Assembly: GCA_021805275.1 (NCBI GenBank)
Contig: JAJZFQ010000097.1
Coordinates: 15,721 to 79,720 of the forward strand
Source of the DNA: Pseudomonadota bacterium
GTDB taxonomy: Bacteria; Pseudomonadota; Gammaproteobacteria; Steroidobacterales; Steroidobacteraceae
DNA length: 64,000 bases
Direction: 5' to 3'
The notes beneath the pieces were generated by a model. It had not been told where the DNA came from, ran no database searches, and saw only the letters and a program-made list of their open reading frames with translations. The translations under genes were made by a program, and so were the position numbers. This document shows positions 33,291 through 42,697 of the stretch, piece after piece (within the stretch, counting starts at the first letter, position 1; each line of letters opens with the position of its first letter).

Positions 33291-35717
33291 TCAGACGTGG
33301 GTGACCTGCAGGATGCTGTGGCGGATCTGCTCGCTCAGGACGAACTGCGCATCGGCCGCCACCCGCATCAGCACGCCGTCGAACTCGAGCAGTCCGCTGC
33401 GGTTGACGTTGACGACGCCGCGCTCGCGCAGCAGGTCGATGAAGCTTGCGAACAGCGAGCGGTCGAAGAACTCCGGTGAATTCAGCCCGTAGAGCAGCGC
33501 GATCCGCTGGGCAGCGAACTGGCAGCGCTCCTCGAGCGTCGGCTGACTGATGGCGCCGGAGCCCGCCTCGACCAGCAGCGCGATCGCGAGGTAATAGCGC
33601 TCGATGGTCTGCAGCGTGGCCTGCGCCAGGATCGACAGCTGCATCGCCTGCGCGCTCGCCGGCGGCGGGCGGCGCCACACGGCGCGTTCGGCATCGCGCT
33701 CCAGCAGCCCATGCCGGGCGAACTCCTCGAGCGCGCGCTCGACCACCGCCGGCAGCTCCGTCTCGCTCCAGCGCAGGAACAGCTCGGCGTCGATGTATGG
33801 ATAGATGCGCCCGACCAGGCGCACGATGTCCTCGTGCGGCACCGCGGCGTTGCTCAGGAACACGCATGCCAGCAGCGAGGGCATCGCGAACAGGTGCAGC
33901 ACGTTGTTGCGGAAGTACGCGGCGAGCACCGCGCTCTCGTCGCTCATGCGCAGCACGTCGCCGAACGGATGGCTCTGCCGCTGCAACATCTTCATCGCCT
34001 CCCCGTAGACAACGACCTGCGCACCCGTCATGTTCGTCACGGTCATCCGGGCGCTGTACGGAAACCCCGCAAGCAGCGAGCGGTACACATCGATCTGCCG
34101 GACCAGATCGGTCTGCGGCAGCGCCTGGCGGGGCATGGCGAGCAGTGCCATCGCCAGCAGGTTCACCGGTGTGACCGCGGCGGCGGAGTTTATGTTGCGC
34201 ATGATGCGCCCGGCGAGCTCGTCCACCGCGGCGCCAATCCAGGCCGCGCGCGTGTCCTCGTCGAAGGCGCGCTCACGCCACGGCCCGTGCCGATCGAGAA
34301 TCTCCTCGAGCGCGATCGGCTCACCGAGGTTGACGTGCACGCGCCCGAAGCGTTCGCGCAGCCGGCCGAGCGAGCGGACCAGCCCGAGCACGCTTTCCTT
34401 CTCCTTCGGCTTACCGGAGAGTTCCCCGACGTAGGCCGCCCCCTCCATGATGCGCTCGTAGCCGAAGTACACCGGCACGAACACCACCGGCCGCAGTGGA
34501 TCGCGCAGAAAACTGCGCACCGTCATCGAGAGCATCCCGGTCTTCGGCTGCAGCAGCCGCCCGGTGCGGCTGCGCCCACCCTCGACGAAGTACTCGATCG
34601 AGTGGCCGCGGGCCATGATGGTGGCCAGGTACTTCATGAACACCACGGTGTACAGCGCATTGCCGCCGAAACGCCGCCGGATGAAGAACGCCCCGCCCAT
34701 CCGCAGGAAGCGCCCCACGATCGGCAGGTTCAGGTTGATGCCGGCGGCAATGTGCGGCGTCGCGTAACCATTGACGTAGATGACGTAGGAGAGCAGCAGG
34801 TAGTCCATGTGGCTGCGATGACACGGCACATAGACGATCTCGTTGCCCTGCGCGGCTTGCTCGAGCGTCTGCAGGTGACCGACCTCGACACCGTCGTACA
34901 GGCGGTTCCACAGCCAGGTCAGCACCCGCTCGAGAAAGCGCACGAAGGCGTGCGAGTAATTCGCGGCGATCTCGTTGGCGTAACCGGCGGCCTCGCGCAG
35001 CGCCGCCCGGCGCGTGATCCTCTTCTCGCGCATCAACTGCGCCACGGCGGCACGCACTGCGGCCGTGCGCAGCACGCGCGTGACCACCACGCGCCGGTGG
35101 GACAGGTCCGGTCCGATTCGCGCGGTGCGCCGCTGGACGTACAGCGCCCGCAGCGCGCGGGTGACCCGGCGGCTGCGCACCGCAAGCCCGCCATCCTCCC
35201 CCATCAGGCTGCGCAGGGATATCGGCTCCTCGAACTCGAGCAGTGCATTGCGGCCGTTGAACAGCACCTGGAAGAATTTTCGCGCGCGGCTGGTGAACGC
35301 CCAGTTCTCCACCAGCAGCAGCCGGAACCAGGACTGCTCGCGCTGCGGTGCGCGGCCCCAGTAGACCGCCACCGGCACCAGGTCGACGTCCGCCTGCGGG
35401 TCGGCGTCGAGCGCGCGCAGCATCTGCTCGATGTTCGGCGGCGGGCGGCGATCGAGCCGCTCGTTCCAGAAGCCGCGCAGCCGGCCGAGGTAGAAATACG
35501 AGCGCAGCTCACCGCGCCGGCGCAGCAGTCGCTTGCGCGGCCGCGGCAGGCGCATCTGGTCGCAGACGTTCTGCAGCACGGCCCGATCGACCACGCTGTG
35601 CCGTTCGAGCACGTAGCACACCGGATGGGCGCGATCGCGCAGACGCGTCGCGGCGTCCTCGGGGAGGATCTTGCAGCGCACCCACAGCGCCAGCACTCGG
35701 TGCAAAAGCCAGTTCAT
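33291..35717 (-). CDS. plsB: glycerol-3-phosphate 1-O-acyltransferase PlsB
   Basis: PlsB is the membrane-bound enzyme that puts the first acyl chain on glycerol 3-phosphate. The 808-residue length fits. The acyltransferase block I motif HRSHMDYL (HX4D) is near residue 310, block II includes GGAFFIRRRFGGNALY, block III is VEGGRSRTGRLL-type text (here FVEGGRSRTGRLLQPKTG), and block IV VVFVPVYFGYE. It is followed by a small membrane-protein gene. Confidence 0.97.
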   Translation of the reverse strand: MNWLLHRVLALWVRCKILPEDAATRLRDRAHPVCYVLERHSVVDRAVLQNVCDQMRLPRPRKRLLRRRGELRSYFYLGRLRGFWNERLDRRPPPNIEQMLRALDADPQADVDLVPVAVYWGRAPQREQSWFRLLLVENWAFTSRARKFFQVLFNGRNALLEFEEPISLRSLMGEDGGLAVRSRRVTRALRALYVQRRTARIGPDLSHRRVVVTRVLRTAAVRAAVAQLMREKRITRRAALREAAGYANEIAANYSHAFVRFLERVLTWLWNRLYDGVEVGHLQTLEQAAQGNEIVYVPCHRSHMDYLLLSYVIYVNGYATPHIAAGINLNLPIVGRFLRMGGAFFIRRRFGGNALYTVVFMKYLATIMARGHSIEYFVEGGRSRTGRLLQPKTGMLSMTVRSFLRDPLRPVVFVPVYFGYERIMEGAAYVGELSGKPKEKESVLGLVRSLGRLRERFGRVHVNLGEPIALEEILDRHGPWRERAFDEDTRAAWIGAAVDELAGRIMRNINSAAAVTPVNLLAMALLAMPRQALPQTDLVRQIDVYRSLLAGFPYSARMTVTNMTGAQVVVYGEAMKMLQRQSHPFGDVLRMSDESAVLAAYFRNNVLHLFAMPSLLACVFLSNAAVPHEDIVRLVGRIYPYIDAELFLRWSETELPAVVERALEEFARHGLLERDAERAVWRRPPPASAQAMQLSILAQATLQTIERYYLAIALLVEAGSGAISQPTLEERCQFAAQRIALLYGLNSPEFFDRSLFASFIDLLRERGVVNVNRSGLLEFDGVLMRVAADAQFVLSEQIRHSILQVTHV

Positions 35718-35777
35718 GCAGTCATCCGGCCCGCTTGCCGCCGTGTCGCATCCCTCGGTACGGGCTCGCCGCGGGTC

Positions 35778-36356
35778 TTATTCGAAGGCCAGCTGGGGCA
35801 AGTCGAGCGCAATAAGGAAATATTCGAACAGGGTCTGAATGACGCGGATCTGATTGTGCAGGTTGTGATCGCTCTCGAGCAGGTGTAACGCGGCGCGGCA
35901 GGTTTGCGCGAAGCGCACGCTGTGCTCGAAGGGCACGACCGCGTCGTGCCAGCCGTGCACGATCGCAGTGGGACAATCGACGATACCGGCGCGCAGCGGC
36001 GGCAGTTCCGGGAAATACAGCGCCGGGGCCATCAGGAAGATCGCTTGTGCGTGCAGGACCGAGGCGCTGGCCACGGTCACGTAGCCGCCGAGGCTCGAGC
36101 CGACCAGCACCAGATCGCCGGTCAATTCCTTGCAGTAATCGGCCAGCCGCGCGATGCGCTCGCGCGGGGCGTCGAGCCCGCGGTAATCGACTGAATGCGC
36201 CTGGTAGCCCTCGCTGCGTACGACCTCGGCGAGGGCGGTGATCTTGCGTCCCCACGGGCCGCTCGCCTGGCCGTGCGAGAACACCACGTGACGCTGCAGC
36301 GCGACCGGTGCGGTCGCACCGGAGCCTTCTGCCGTGGCAAGCGACTGGTCACTCAT
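35778..36356 (-). CDS. YqiA/UPF0227-like alpha/beta-hydrolase (esterase)
   Basis: The 192-residue protein has an N-terminal VVFSHGQASGPWGRKI oxyanion loop, the nucleophile elbow GSSLGGY (Ser), HGWHDAVVPFEHS (Asp) and LESDHNLHNQ (His), a complete catalytic triad in the right order for a small cytosolic esterase. The substrate is unknown. It lies 51 bases downstream of the sheath gene and 60 bases before plsB, all on one strand. Confidence 0.85.
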   Translation of the reverse strand: MSDQSLATAEGSGATAPVALQRHVVFSHGQASGPWGRKITALAEVVRSEGYQAHSVDYRGLDAPRERIARLADYCKELTGDLVLVGSSLGGYVTVASASVLHAQAIFLMAPALYFPELPPLRAGIVDCPTAIVHGWHDAVVPFEHSVRFAQTCRAALHLLESDHNLHNQIRVIQTLFEYFLIALDLPQLAFE

Positions 36357-36407
36357 CGGCCAATGATGCCGACAAACGCCCGATGAAGCCAGCGCGCGGC
36401 GCGGGGC

Positions 36408-37991
36408 TCAGTGGCGAAGCGTCGCCTCGGCGGGCGCTTTGGCCGCCGGGCGCGTGGCGAGCCGATTGACCGACACCGGGCGGGCGCGGCTCGCGGCGGG
36501 CCGGTGAGTGACCAGCCAGGTGTCAAACTCACCGGCGCGACGCGGCGCGATGCCGAACAGCAGGCTGACGCTGCCCTCGGCGATGGACTGCGGATGATTG
36601 ATGCGCTCGTCGCAGAACACGAAAAAGCGCTCCTCGGCAGACTCACCGACAAACGCCCCCCCGTCGGCAAGCCGGGCGAGGTAGGCGTCCACCATCGAGC
36701 GGCCCCGCGCCCAGGTGGCCGGGCTGTTCTGCTCGAACAGCATCCAGCGGGTACCGCGCTCGACGCTCGCGACGATGCGCAGCGCCAGGCGCCGGGCGGT
36801 GAGAAACTTCCAGTCCGGCGAGCCGCTGCCGCCCGCGGCGAGCGTGCGCGCGTTGAGCGGCGCAGTGCCCGAGCGGGTGGCGAGCAGCGTATTGATGCCG
36901 GCCAGGGAAAGCCGCGCCCGCTGTGCCGGAGACACCTCGGCGGCCGGCGTGAGACCGGTGCGCAGCACCAGTTCTTCGTCGGCCGCGCCGGCCGGCCGGC
37001 TCTCCTCGGCCCGGGACAGCAGCCCGGCGGCCGCCCCGCCGCAGGCGAACGTCTCGAGCCGGCCGCGCAGGCGATCGAGCGTGCGCAAGCGCGGGTAGTA
37101 CATGACGGCGTGATCGCTCCTGAAGGGCCACTTGCGCATCGCTTCGATGACCTGCTGCGGACTGTCCCAGGAGCCCGGAGGGTCGACGAGCAGCAGCGCA
37201 TGGCGGTCCCGGCACAGGCGTGCCCCCACCAGCAGCGTGCCCAGGCCGACGTCCTGCTCGCGCGAGAGCGGCGGAATGCACAGGAAATCGAAGGGCTCGG
37301 CGCCGAGGGCGAACAGGCCCGTCGCGTCGGTGGCCGAGCCGATCACATCGTAATCGGTGATCGGTCCGCCGTCGTCCCCGTCGGGATTGGAGCCGACGTA
37401 CCCGACGCCGAAGCCGCCCGCCGCGGATCCGGAGCGATCCGGCCGCTGCGCCGGCAGAGGCGGCACGACGTGCGCCAACTGCGAGCGCGAGAGCACCTCG
37501 GTGACGAACCGGTCGGCCTCGGGCGCGAGGGACATCCGGCGAAAGATCTCCTGGTCCTCGACGCGCTCCGAGCCCGCCGCGCGCACCCGCTGCAGCACCA
37601 GGTTGAACGTCCCGTCGGACTCGGCGATGCCGTCGTAATCGACCGAGGCGCGCAGGTATTCCCGCGAACCGGGGTGCACGCCCGCGAGCCGCAGGGCGGC
37701 CGGACCGGCCGGCAGCGAAACCGTCGGGGCCCGCGCACCGTTGGCAACCCGCACCACGAGCGCCCGGGATCCGCCGCAGGCGAAGAACTGCTCCAGCGCA
37801 TACGACAACGTCGAGGGCTGCCACAGCCCGCCGAAAATCCGCTCGAACTCCGCGAAGCTCGCCACCGGCACCGGGCGGTGCAGCGGGCCCTTCAGCGCAC
37901 GGCCGACGAATGCCGTGACCGGCTGGCGACACAGGCCCGCCGAATCGACGTCATCATCCTGCAGAGAAAGGCCTGGACCGCCGCCAACCAC
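36408..37991 (-). CDS. contractile phage-tail sheath-like protein, orphan
   Basis: The 527-residue product matches tail sheath subunits. The N-terminal domain reads VTAFVGRALKGPLHRPVPV, then FAEFERIFGG and LSYALEQFFACGGSRALVVRVA. The C-terminal core carries GINTLLA, WKFLTARRLALRIVASVERG, WMLFEQNSPATWARGRSMVDAYL, ERFFVFCDE and GIAPRRAGEFDTWLV. The start is GTG 37991; no in-frame ATG is near. Sheath proteins drive contraction in phage tails, R-pyocins, T6SS and extracellular injection systems. No tube, baseplate, spike, ATPase or lysis gene lies within this window, and flanks are housekeeping. A TACAGT box about 45 bases upstream suggests its own promoter. GC content is like that of its neighbours. 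Confidence 0.85.
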   Translation of the reverse strand: MVGGGPGLSLQDDDVDSAGLCRQPVTAFVGRALKGPLHRPVPVASFAEFERIFGGLWQPSTLSYALEQFFACGGSRALVVRVANGARAPTVSLPAGPAALRLAGVHPGSREYLRASVDYDGIAESDGTFNLVLQRVRAAGSERVEDQEIFRRMSLAPEADRFVTEVLSRSQLAHVVPPLPAQRPDRSGSAAGGFGVGYVGSNPDGDDGGPITDYDVIGSATDATGLFALGAEPFDFLCIPPLSREQDVGLGTLLVGARLCRDRHALLLVDPPGSWDSPQQVIEAMRKWPFRSDHAVMYYPRLRTLDRLRGRLETFACGGAAAGLLSRAEESRPAGAADEELVLRTGLTPAAEVSPAQRARLSLAGINTLLATRSGTAPLNARTLAAGGSGSPDWKFLTARRLALRIVASVERGTRWMLFEQNSPATWARGRSMVDAYLARLADGGAFVGESAEERFFVFCDERINHPQSIAEGSVSLLFGIAPRRAGEFDTWLVTHRPAASRARPVSVNRLATRPAAKAPAEATLRH

Positions 37992-38034
37992 CCGTACGTC
38001 CCCACGGCGTTGTTTTTTGTTGAATTCGCTTCCG

Positions 38035-38040
38035 ACTGTA
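38035..38040 (-). promoter_or_regulatory. candidate -10 box of the sheath gene
   Basis: On the minus strand TACAGT is preceded by TGTGG and followed by an A-rich leader (CAACAAAAAACAACG) unlike the GC-rich surroundings, with the GTG start about 45 bases on. The -35 is not convincing. It suggests the sheath gene is transcribed on its own. Confidence 0.4.
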
Positions 38041-38066
38041 CCACAGAAGCCGGCCGGACCGCCCCG

Positions 38067-39386
38067 TCAGTGCGCAGCCGGATGCGCGCGCACCGTGCTC
38101 GAGCCGGTGTCGGCGCCGGAGCCGCTGGAGCGTGCCGTGGCGGTATCACGCGCGGCGCCCGCCTTGTGCTTGCGCCTCGTGCCGTGCTGGGTCTTGCTGT
38201 CCGCAACGCCCCGGTGCTTCAGCCTCGCATCGTAGCGGGCCATGATCTTGCGGAACTGGGCCGTGGTGAGCGGCAGGTGGGTCTTGCCGTTCCAGGCCGA
38301 GCCCTGCGGCAGACGATTCTGCACCAGCGTGGCCTCGAGCCCCTCGCCGAGCAGTCCCTGTCCCGACACCGGCAGCGGCACGACCTTCGGATCGGCCACC
38401 AGCGAGCGGACACGCCGCCAGTCGATGCGCTGCTGCGCGCGCGCCAGATCGTGAATCAGACCGCGCGTGAGCATCCGATCGAGCAGTGTCGCGTTGCTCT
38501 TCCACGGCCGCTTGTCATCCTGCAGCGGTCCATAGGCCTGCATGTACAGCCGCCCGTGACTCCAGCCGAAGAGGAACGGCTGATTGACAATGCGCACCGG
38601 CGTGCCGTTCGGCACCTCCTTGAACAGTTGCTTGATGTCCTCCGGATAGAGGTGGACGCACCCGTGGCTGACGCGTCGGCCGACGCCGGCCGGCTTGTCG
38701 GTGCCGTGGATCAGAACGTTCGCATAGTAGCCATCCGGGGAAAGCGGCATCGCCCAATTGCCGAGCGGATTGGTGGGGCCGGCGGGGACCACCCGCGGCA
38801 GCGGCACCCCCTCGCGGGCGTGCTCCGCCAGGATCGAGCGCGGCACGATCCAGGCCGGATGCGCGATGTGCCCGGCGACGCGCGTCAAGCCGGTGTACGT
38901 GGGCCAGCCGACCCGGCCGATTCCGACCGGGTGGGTGATGACGACCTGCGGTTGCCCCGGCCTGTGCGGCGGGAAATAGAACAGCCGCATCGCGGCCACA
39001 TTGACCACGATGCCGACGTGCGGCGCGTCCGGAAGAATGAACTGCGTCGGTACGATCACCCGGGTGCCCACCGGCGCCAGCCACGGGTCGACCTTCGGAT
39101 TGGCATTCTGGATCGCGTCGTTGCCGACGTCGAACAGGCGCGCGATGTCGGAGAGCACCTGGTGCGGCTTGATCCGCACGACCTGCACTTTACCGACGAC
39201 GTCCTGCCCCGGCTTGAGCACGAAGCGTTCGGTCTGCACCGGCGCCGGCAGCGTAGGCGCCCCAGCGGGCGCCGGAGCGACGGCCGGCTGCGGCGCAGCG
39301 GCGCGCGCATGCGCGTGCAGCGCGGAGCAGCCGCCGGCCAGCAGCAGCCCGACGGCGAACGAGACACTGGAGTAAGCGCGATTCAT
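38067..39386 (-). CDS. L,D-transpeptidase (YkuD) with LysM-like region, probable lipoprotein
   Basis: The 439-residue protein has a signal peptide ending in LLLAGGC (Cys20), a possible lipobox. A LysM-like or spacer segment follows (HQVLSDIARLFDVGNDAIQNANPKVDP-type), then the YkuD catalytic domain with His227 in HGTD and the catalytic Cys243 in SHGCVHLYP. Such enzymes make 3-3 peptidoglycan crosslinks or attach proteins to the wall. A further 130 residues end in a basic, Ser/His-rich tail. It is upstream of the sheath gene on the same strand, 75 bases apart. Confidence 0.92.
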   Translation of the reverse strand: MNRAYSSVSFAVGLLLAGGCSALHAHARAAAPQPAVAPAPAGAPTLPAPVQTERFVLKPGQDVVGKVQVVRIKPHQVLSDIARLFDVGNDAIQNANPKVDPWLAPVGTRVIVPTQFILPDAPHVGIVVNVAAMRLFYFPPHRPGQPQVVITHPVGIGRVGWPTYTGLTRVAGHIAHPAWIVPRSILAEHAREGVPLPRVVPAGPTNPLGNWAMPLSPDGYYANVLIHGTDKPAGVGRRVSHGCVHLYPEDIKQLFKEVPNGTPVRIVNQPFLFGWSHGRLYMQAYGPLQDDKRPWKSNATLLDRMLTRGLIHDLARAQQRIDWRRVRSLVADPKVVPLPVSGQGLLGEGLEATLVQNRLPQGSAWNGKTHLPLTTAQFRKIMARYDARLKHRGVADSKTQHGTRRKHKAGAARDTATARSSGSGADTGSSTVRAHPAAH

Positions 39387-39435
39387 GTCGGCGGATTATG
39401 ACAGGTGTAAGAGCCGATAGGTTTCCGCAGGCCAG

Positions 39436-39466
39436 AAAAAAGCCCCGATCCGCGCAGGATCGGGGC
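39436..39466 (-). terminator. intrinsic terminator after the 68-residue gene
   Basis: On the minus strand GCCCCGATCC-TGCGC-GGATCGGGGC is a perfect 10-bp stem followed by TTTTTT. It ends transcription from the small upstream gene and separates it from the transpeptidase. Confidence 0.93.
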
Positions 39467-39510
39467 GATAAGGCGGACTCGCGTGAAGGGGGTCGTCCGC
39501 CCAGGGGGAC

Positions 39511-39717
39511 TCAGTGAAGGCGTGCCCAGTGAAGGATCCGAATGTCCTCTGAATCCAGGTTGAAGTTGACGGCGAGCAGCGCGCGCAACTCACGAATCTC
39601 GCGCCGGTCGCGCAGCGGCTCGCGAAGTTCGACCACCCCGCTCCACTCATGGGTCGAGGGGCTTTCGGCCACGGCGCCCCCACCGGTGAGGAAGTGCGTG
39701 TAATACTTCGTAGCCAC
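39511..39717 (-). CDS. 68-residue conserved-looking hypothetical protein
   Basis: The product starts at GTG 39717 and runs MATKYYTHFLTGGGAV to DSEDIRILHWARLH. It has balanced composition, mixed alpha/beta character and aromatic residues, unlike the Arg/Pro-rich chance frames around it. A textbook terminator follows 45 bases after the stop, so the gene is a transcription unit by itself. I do not recognise the family; the C-terminal LDSEDIRILHW segment could help in a search. No Shine-Dalgarno is obvious. Confidence 0.65.
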   Translation of the reverse strand: MATKYYTHFLTGGGAVAESPSTHEWSGVVELREPLRDRREIRELRALLAVNFNLDSEDIRILHWARLH

Positions 39718-39826
39718 ATTGAAAGGTTAGCCCCACCCGCCTGTACCGACCGTGAAGCGGTCCGCAGAATGTCGCTCTTCTGCGACCCGGTGCTGGCGTC
39801 GCTTGAGCGCACCCCGATCAGCACCC

Positions 39827-40330
39827 ATGAGCCGATACCGTCCGCCCGCGCCCCCGTCTTCCCAGTACATCACTGCCCAGGGCGCCGAGCAGCTGCGGCT
39901 AGAGCTTGACGAGCTGTGGCGACTCGAACGTCCCCAGGTCACCCGCGCGGTGGCGGCGGCAGCGGCCCAGGGCGACCGGTCGGAAAATGCCGAGTACACC
40001 TATGGCAAGCGCCGGCTGCGCGAGATCGACCGGCGGGTGCGATTTCTGCGCAAGCGGCTCGAAGGAATGGTGGTGGTCGATCAGCCGCCGACCGATCCGC
40101 GCCGCGTGTTCTTCGGTGCCTGGGTAACCTTGGAGGCCGAGGACGGCGAGCTCATCCGCTACCGCATCGTCGGACCGGACGAGATAGACCGCGAGCCGGG
40201 GTTCATCAGCATGGACTCCCCACTCGGCCGCGCACTGCTCGGCCGGCGGCTGGACGACACACTGAGCGTAGCGCTGCCGGGCGGGACCCGGCGCTACGTG
40301 ATCGTCGAGATCTGCTACGTGCCGGCCTGA
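39827..40330 (+). CDS. greB: transcription elongation factor GreB
   Basis: GreB inserts its coiled coil into the RNA polymerase channel and stimulates cleavage of backtracked transcripts. From ATG 39827 it has 167 residues. [46 protein letters not shown] is the coiled coil with the catalytic acidic tip (DRSENAEY), and FGAWVTLE starts the C-terminal FKBP-like domain. The GreB-specific [10 protein letters not shown] favours GreB over GreA. It converges with homospermidine synthase, 10 bases apart. Confidence 0.95.
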   Translation: MSRYRPPAPPSSQYITAQGAEQLRLELDELWRLERPQVTRAVAAAAAQGDRSENAEYTYGKRRLREIDRRVRFLRKRLEGMVVVDQPPTDPRRVFFGAWVTLEAEDGELIRYRIVGPDEIDREPGFISMDSPLGRALLGRRLDDTLSVALPGGTRRYVIVEICYVPA

Positions 40331-40340
40331 TGGCCGGGGG

Positions 40341-41771
40341 CTACCACAGCACGCGCACGTTCTTGAACTGCCAGGGGTCCGAGGTGTCGATGTCCTCGGG
40401 GAACAGACGCCCGCGCTCGTGCAGCGGCGTCCAGTCGGTATAGCGGCCGACGACCGGGCCGAGGTAGGGCCGGCAGATCTCGATGTTGCGCTGGAAGTCC
40501 ATCTCCTCGGGCTCGATAAGGCCGCGGTTGGGATTCTCCATCGCCCAGATGACGCCCGCGAGCACCGCGACGGTCACCTGCAGGCTGGTTGCATTGTTCC
40601 AGGGCGCGAGCCGGCGCGCCTCCTCGATCGACAGCTGCGAGCCGTACCAGTAGGCGTTCTTCTTGTGCCCGGCGAGCAATACCCCGAGCTCGTCGATGCC
40701 GCTGACGATCTCCTCCATCAGCAGCCGCTGGCGCTCCTGCTGCACATAGTTGCGCCCGAGCAGCTCGTGCACCGACATCACCGCCTGATCGCAGGGATGG
40801 TAGGCATAGTGCACCGTCGGGCGGTAGGCCACCTGCGAGCCCTCGCGCACGGTGAGGTAATCGGCCAGCGAGATCGCCTCCCCGTGGGTAATGCAGAAGC
40901 CGTGGAAGTGGCCTGCCAGCGGCGTCCAGGTGCGCACGCGCGTGCCTGCGCCGGGCTGCATCAGGTAGATCGCCGCCTGACATCCGGTCTCGTGCCGCTT
41001 CCCGTCGCGCGGAAAATTCCGCTCGTGCGTCCCCCAGCCCATCTCGCTCGGCTGCGAGCCCTCGCTGACGAAGCCGTCGATCGACCAGGTGTTGACGAAC
41101 TCGCCCGGCTCCTTCGCCACGCGGGTGCGCTGCGTGTCGCGCTCGGCGACGTGGATGGTCTTCACGCCGAGCTGGCGCGCCAGCGCACCCCACTCGGCGC
41201 CCGAGGCGGGTGTCGCGGTGTGCACGCCGGTGTCGGCCGCGATATTGAGCAGCGCCTGCTTGACCAGGTGGGAGACCAGACCCGGATTGGCCCCGTGGGT
41301 CAGCACGGCCGTCGGCGAGCGCTCATTGCCCTGACGCAGCGCGAGCGCCTCCTCGCGCAGCGCGTAGTTGGTGCGCCGCCCCGCTGGCACGGTCGGGTCG
41401 GTGTAGCCACCGGGCCAGGGCTCGATGCACGTGTCCAGGTACATCGCGCCCTTCTCCCAGCACAGCTTGATCAGCGCCAGGCTGGAGACGTTCACCGAGA
41501 CATTGAGCAGGAAATCCCCGCGCCCGATCAGGGTGCCGAGCACGCGCCGATAGTTCTCGCGCGTCAGCGTCTCGCGCACGAAGCGCACGCCATACTGCGC
41601 GGCCTCGACGCTGCCCTTGTCCTCGGCGGTCACGATGGTGATGCGCTCGGCCGAAATGCCGATGTGTCGCAGCAGCAGCGGCAGAACACCCTGGCCGATG
41701 CTACCGAACCCGACCAGGACGATGCGCCCGGGAAACTCGACGTGGATCTTGTGTTCGCTCATCTCGCTCAT
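40341..41771 (-). CDS. hss: homospermidine synthase
   Basis: This NAD-dependent enzyme makes sym-homospermidine from two putrescines, or from spermidine plus putrescine. The 476-residue protein opens with a Rossmann motif, RIVLVGFGSIGQGVLPLLLRH, and has YLDTCIEPWPGGY, THGANPGLVSHLVKQAL and VRTWTPLAGHFHGFCITHGE. ATG 41771 and 41762 are both possible starts. Putrescine could come from the arginine decarboxylase encoded 2 kb away via agmatine, so homospermidine is probably a main polyamine of this organism; that is inference. Confidence 0.92.
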   Translation of the reverse strand: MSEMSEHKIHVEFPGRIVLVGFGSIGQGVLPLLLRHIGISAERITIVTAEDKGSVEAAQYGVRFVRETLTRENYRRVLGTLIGRGDFLLNVSVNVSSLALIKLCWEKGAMYLDTCIEPWPGGYTDPTVPAGRRTNYALREEALALRQGNERSPTAVLTHGANPGLVSHLVKQALLNIAADTGVHTATPASGAEWGALARQLGVKTIHVAERDTQRTRVAKEPGEFVNTWSIDGFVSEGSQPSEMGWGTHERNFPRDGKRHETGCQAAIYLMQPGAGTRVRTWTPLAGHFHGFCITHGEAISLADYLTVREGSQVAYRPTVHYAYHPCDQAVMSVHELLGRNYVQQERQRLLMEEIVSGIDELGVLLAGHKKNAYWYGSQLSIEEARRLAPWNNATSLQVTVAVLAGVIWAMENPNRGLIEPEEMDFQRNIEICRPYLGPVVGRYTDWTPLHERGRLFPEDIDTSDPWQFKNVRVLW

Positions 41772-41877
41772 GATTACCCGATAAATACAGCAGAGGGCGC
41801 CTGGGGCGGGACTGGCGATCCGGCGCCGACGCCAGCGCGGAGGGTATCAAAGCGCGGCGATCGACGAAACGCCGAGC

Positions 41878-42543
41878 TCAGCCCTCGCGCCAGTGGGGCG
41901 GATACGTGCGCTCGTAGCCCGGCAGCGTCGCGATGCGCTCGAGCCAGCGGCCGAGGGCGGGATAGTTGATCTCCACGGGCATGAAGCGCGAGGCGAGCTC
42001 GCGCGCCGCCGGTCGCTCCAGCGCGCGCTTCAGCAACTGAATGCCCGGGAAAATCACCATGTCGACCGCCGAGAAGCGCTCACCGACCACCCAGTCGGAC
42101 TTCGACAGCCGTCCCTCGATCGTGCGCGCCTCGCTCGCCACCGCGTGCATGGCCTGGGTGATCTCCTCGCTGCGCAGATCAGCGTTGCCGGCGAACACCG
42201 CGCGGGTGATCGTGCGCAGCTGCGGCTCGATGTACGCCTGGTACTCGCAGATCACCCGCATGATGGTGCCGGCCTCCTCGGGGCTCGCGCCGAAGATGGG
42301 GGGCTCGGGGTACTTCAGATCGAGGTAGTAGAGGATGGCGAGGGACTCGAAGCAGATGTAATCGCCGTCCTTGAGCACCGGCACGCGCCCGCGCGGGTTC
42401 ATCTGCAGCATGTGCGGGGACTTGTGCTCCTGCTTGGAGAACTGCAGCAGGTGTGCCGAGTAAGAGAGACCCTTGTGCTCGAGCGCGAGCAGCACCCGCC
42501 ACGCGTACGGACTGCCGCTGCCCCAGTAGACCTCGATCGCCAT
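41878..42543 (-). CDS. glutathione S-transferase family protein
   Basis: The 221-residue protein starts at ATG 42543 behind GGGGGGA. The thioredoxin-like N-terminal domain reads EVYWGSGSPYAWRVLLALEHKGLSY, with NPRGRVPVLKDGD (cis-Pro) and FESLAILYYLDLKYPEP (glutathione gamma-Glu site). The all-helical C-terminal domain has FSAVDMVIFPGIQLL, the usual N-capping box region. It is divergent from sseA; a TACAAT box at 42569-42574 on the minus strand is a candidate -10. Confidence 0.92.
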   Translation of the reverse strand: MAIEVYWGSGSPYAWRVLLALEHKGLSYSAHLLQFSKQEHKSPHMLQMNPRGRVPVLKDGDYICFESLAILYYLDLKYPEPPIFGASPEEAGTIMRVICEYQAYIEPQLRTITRAVFAGNADLRSEEITQAMHAVASEARTIEGRLSKSDWVVGERFSAVDMVIFPGIQLLKRALERPAARELASRFMPVEINYPALGRWLERIATLPGYERTYPPHWREG

Positions 42544-42697
42544 CCGTCCCCCCTGTGGTTGCCCCGGAATTGTACCGGGTTCCGGGCAGCCGGTGCCGCG
42601 CGGCGCTCGCCCCTGCCGCCGGTTCGCCCGCGAGGCCTTCGCTGCATAGAATGGGGCCGGCACCGGCGGCTCGCGCCGCCGCAACGGCGGGACGCAC

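Noticed and set aside
33711..35888. 725-codon plus-strand frame opposite plsB
   Set aside because: Shadow of plsB, which has all its acyltransferase motifs.
36411..39401. Open frame of nearly 1000 codons on the plus strand opposite the sheath and transpeptidase genes
   Set aside because: Its translation is Arg/Gly/His-rich with no domain, and it lies exactly antisense to two genes with clear families. Long antisense frames are common in GC-rich DNA.
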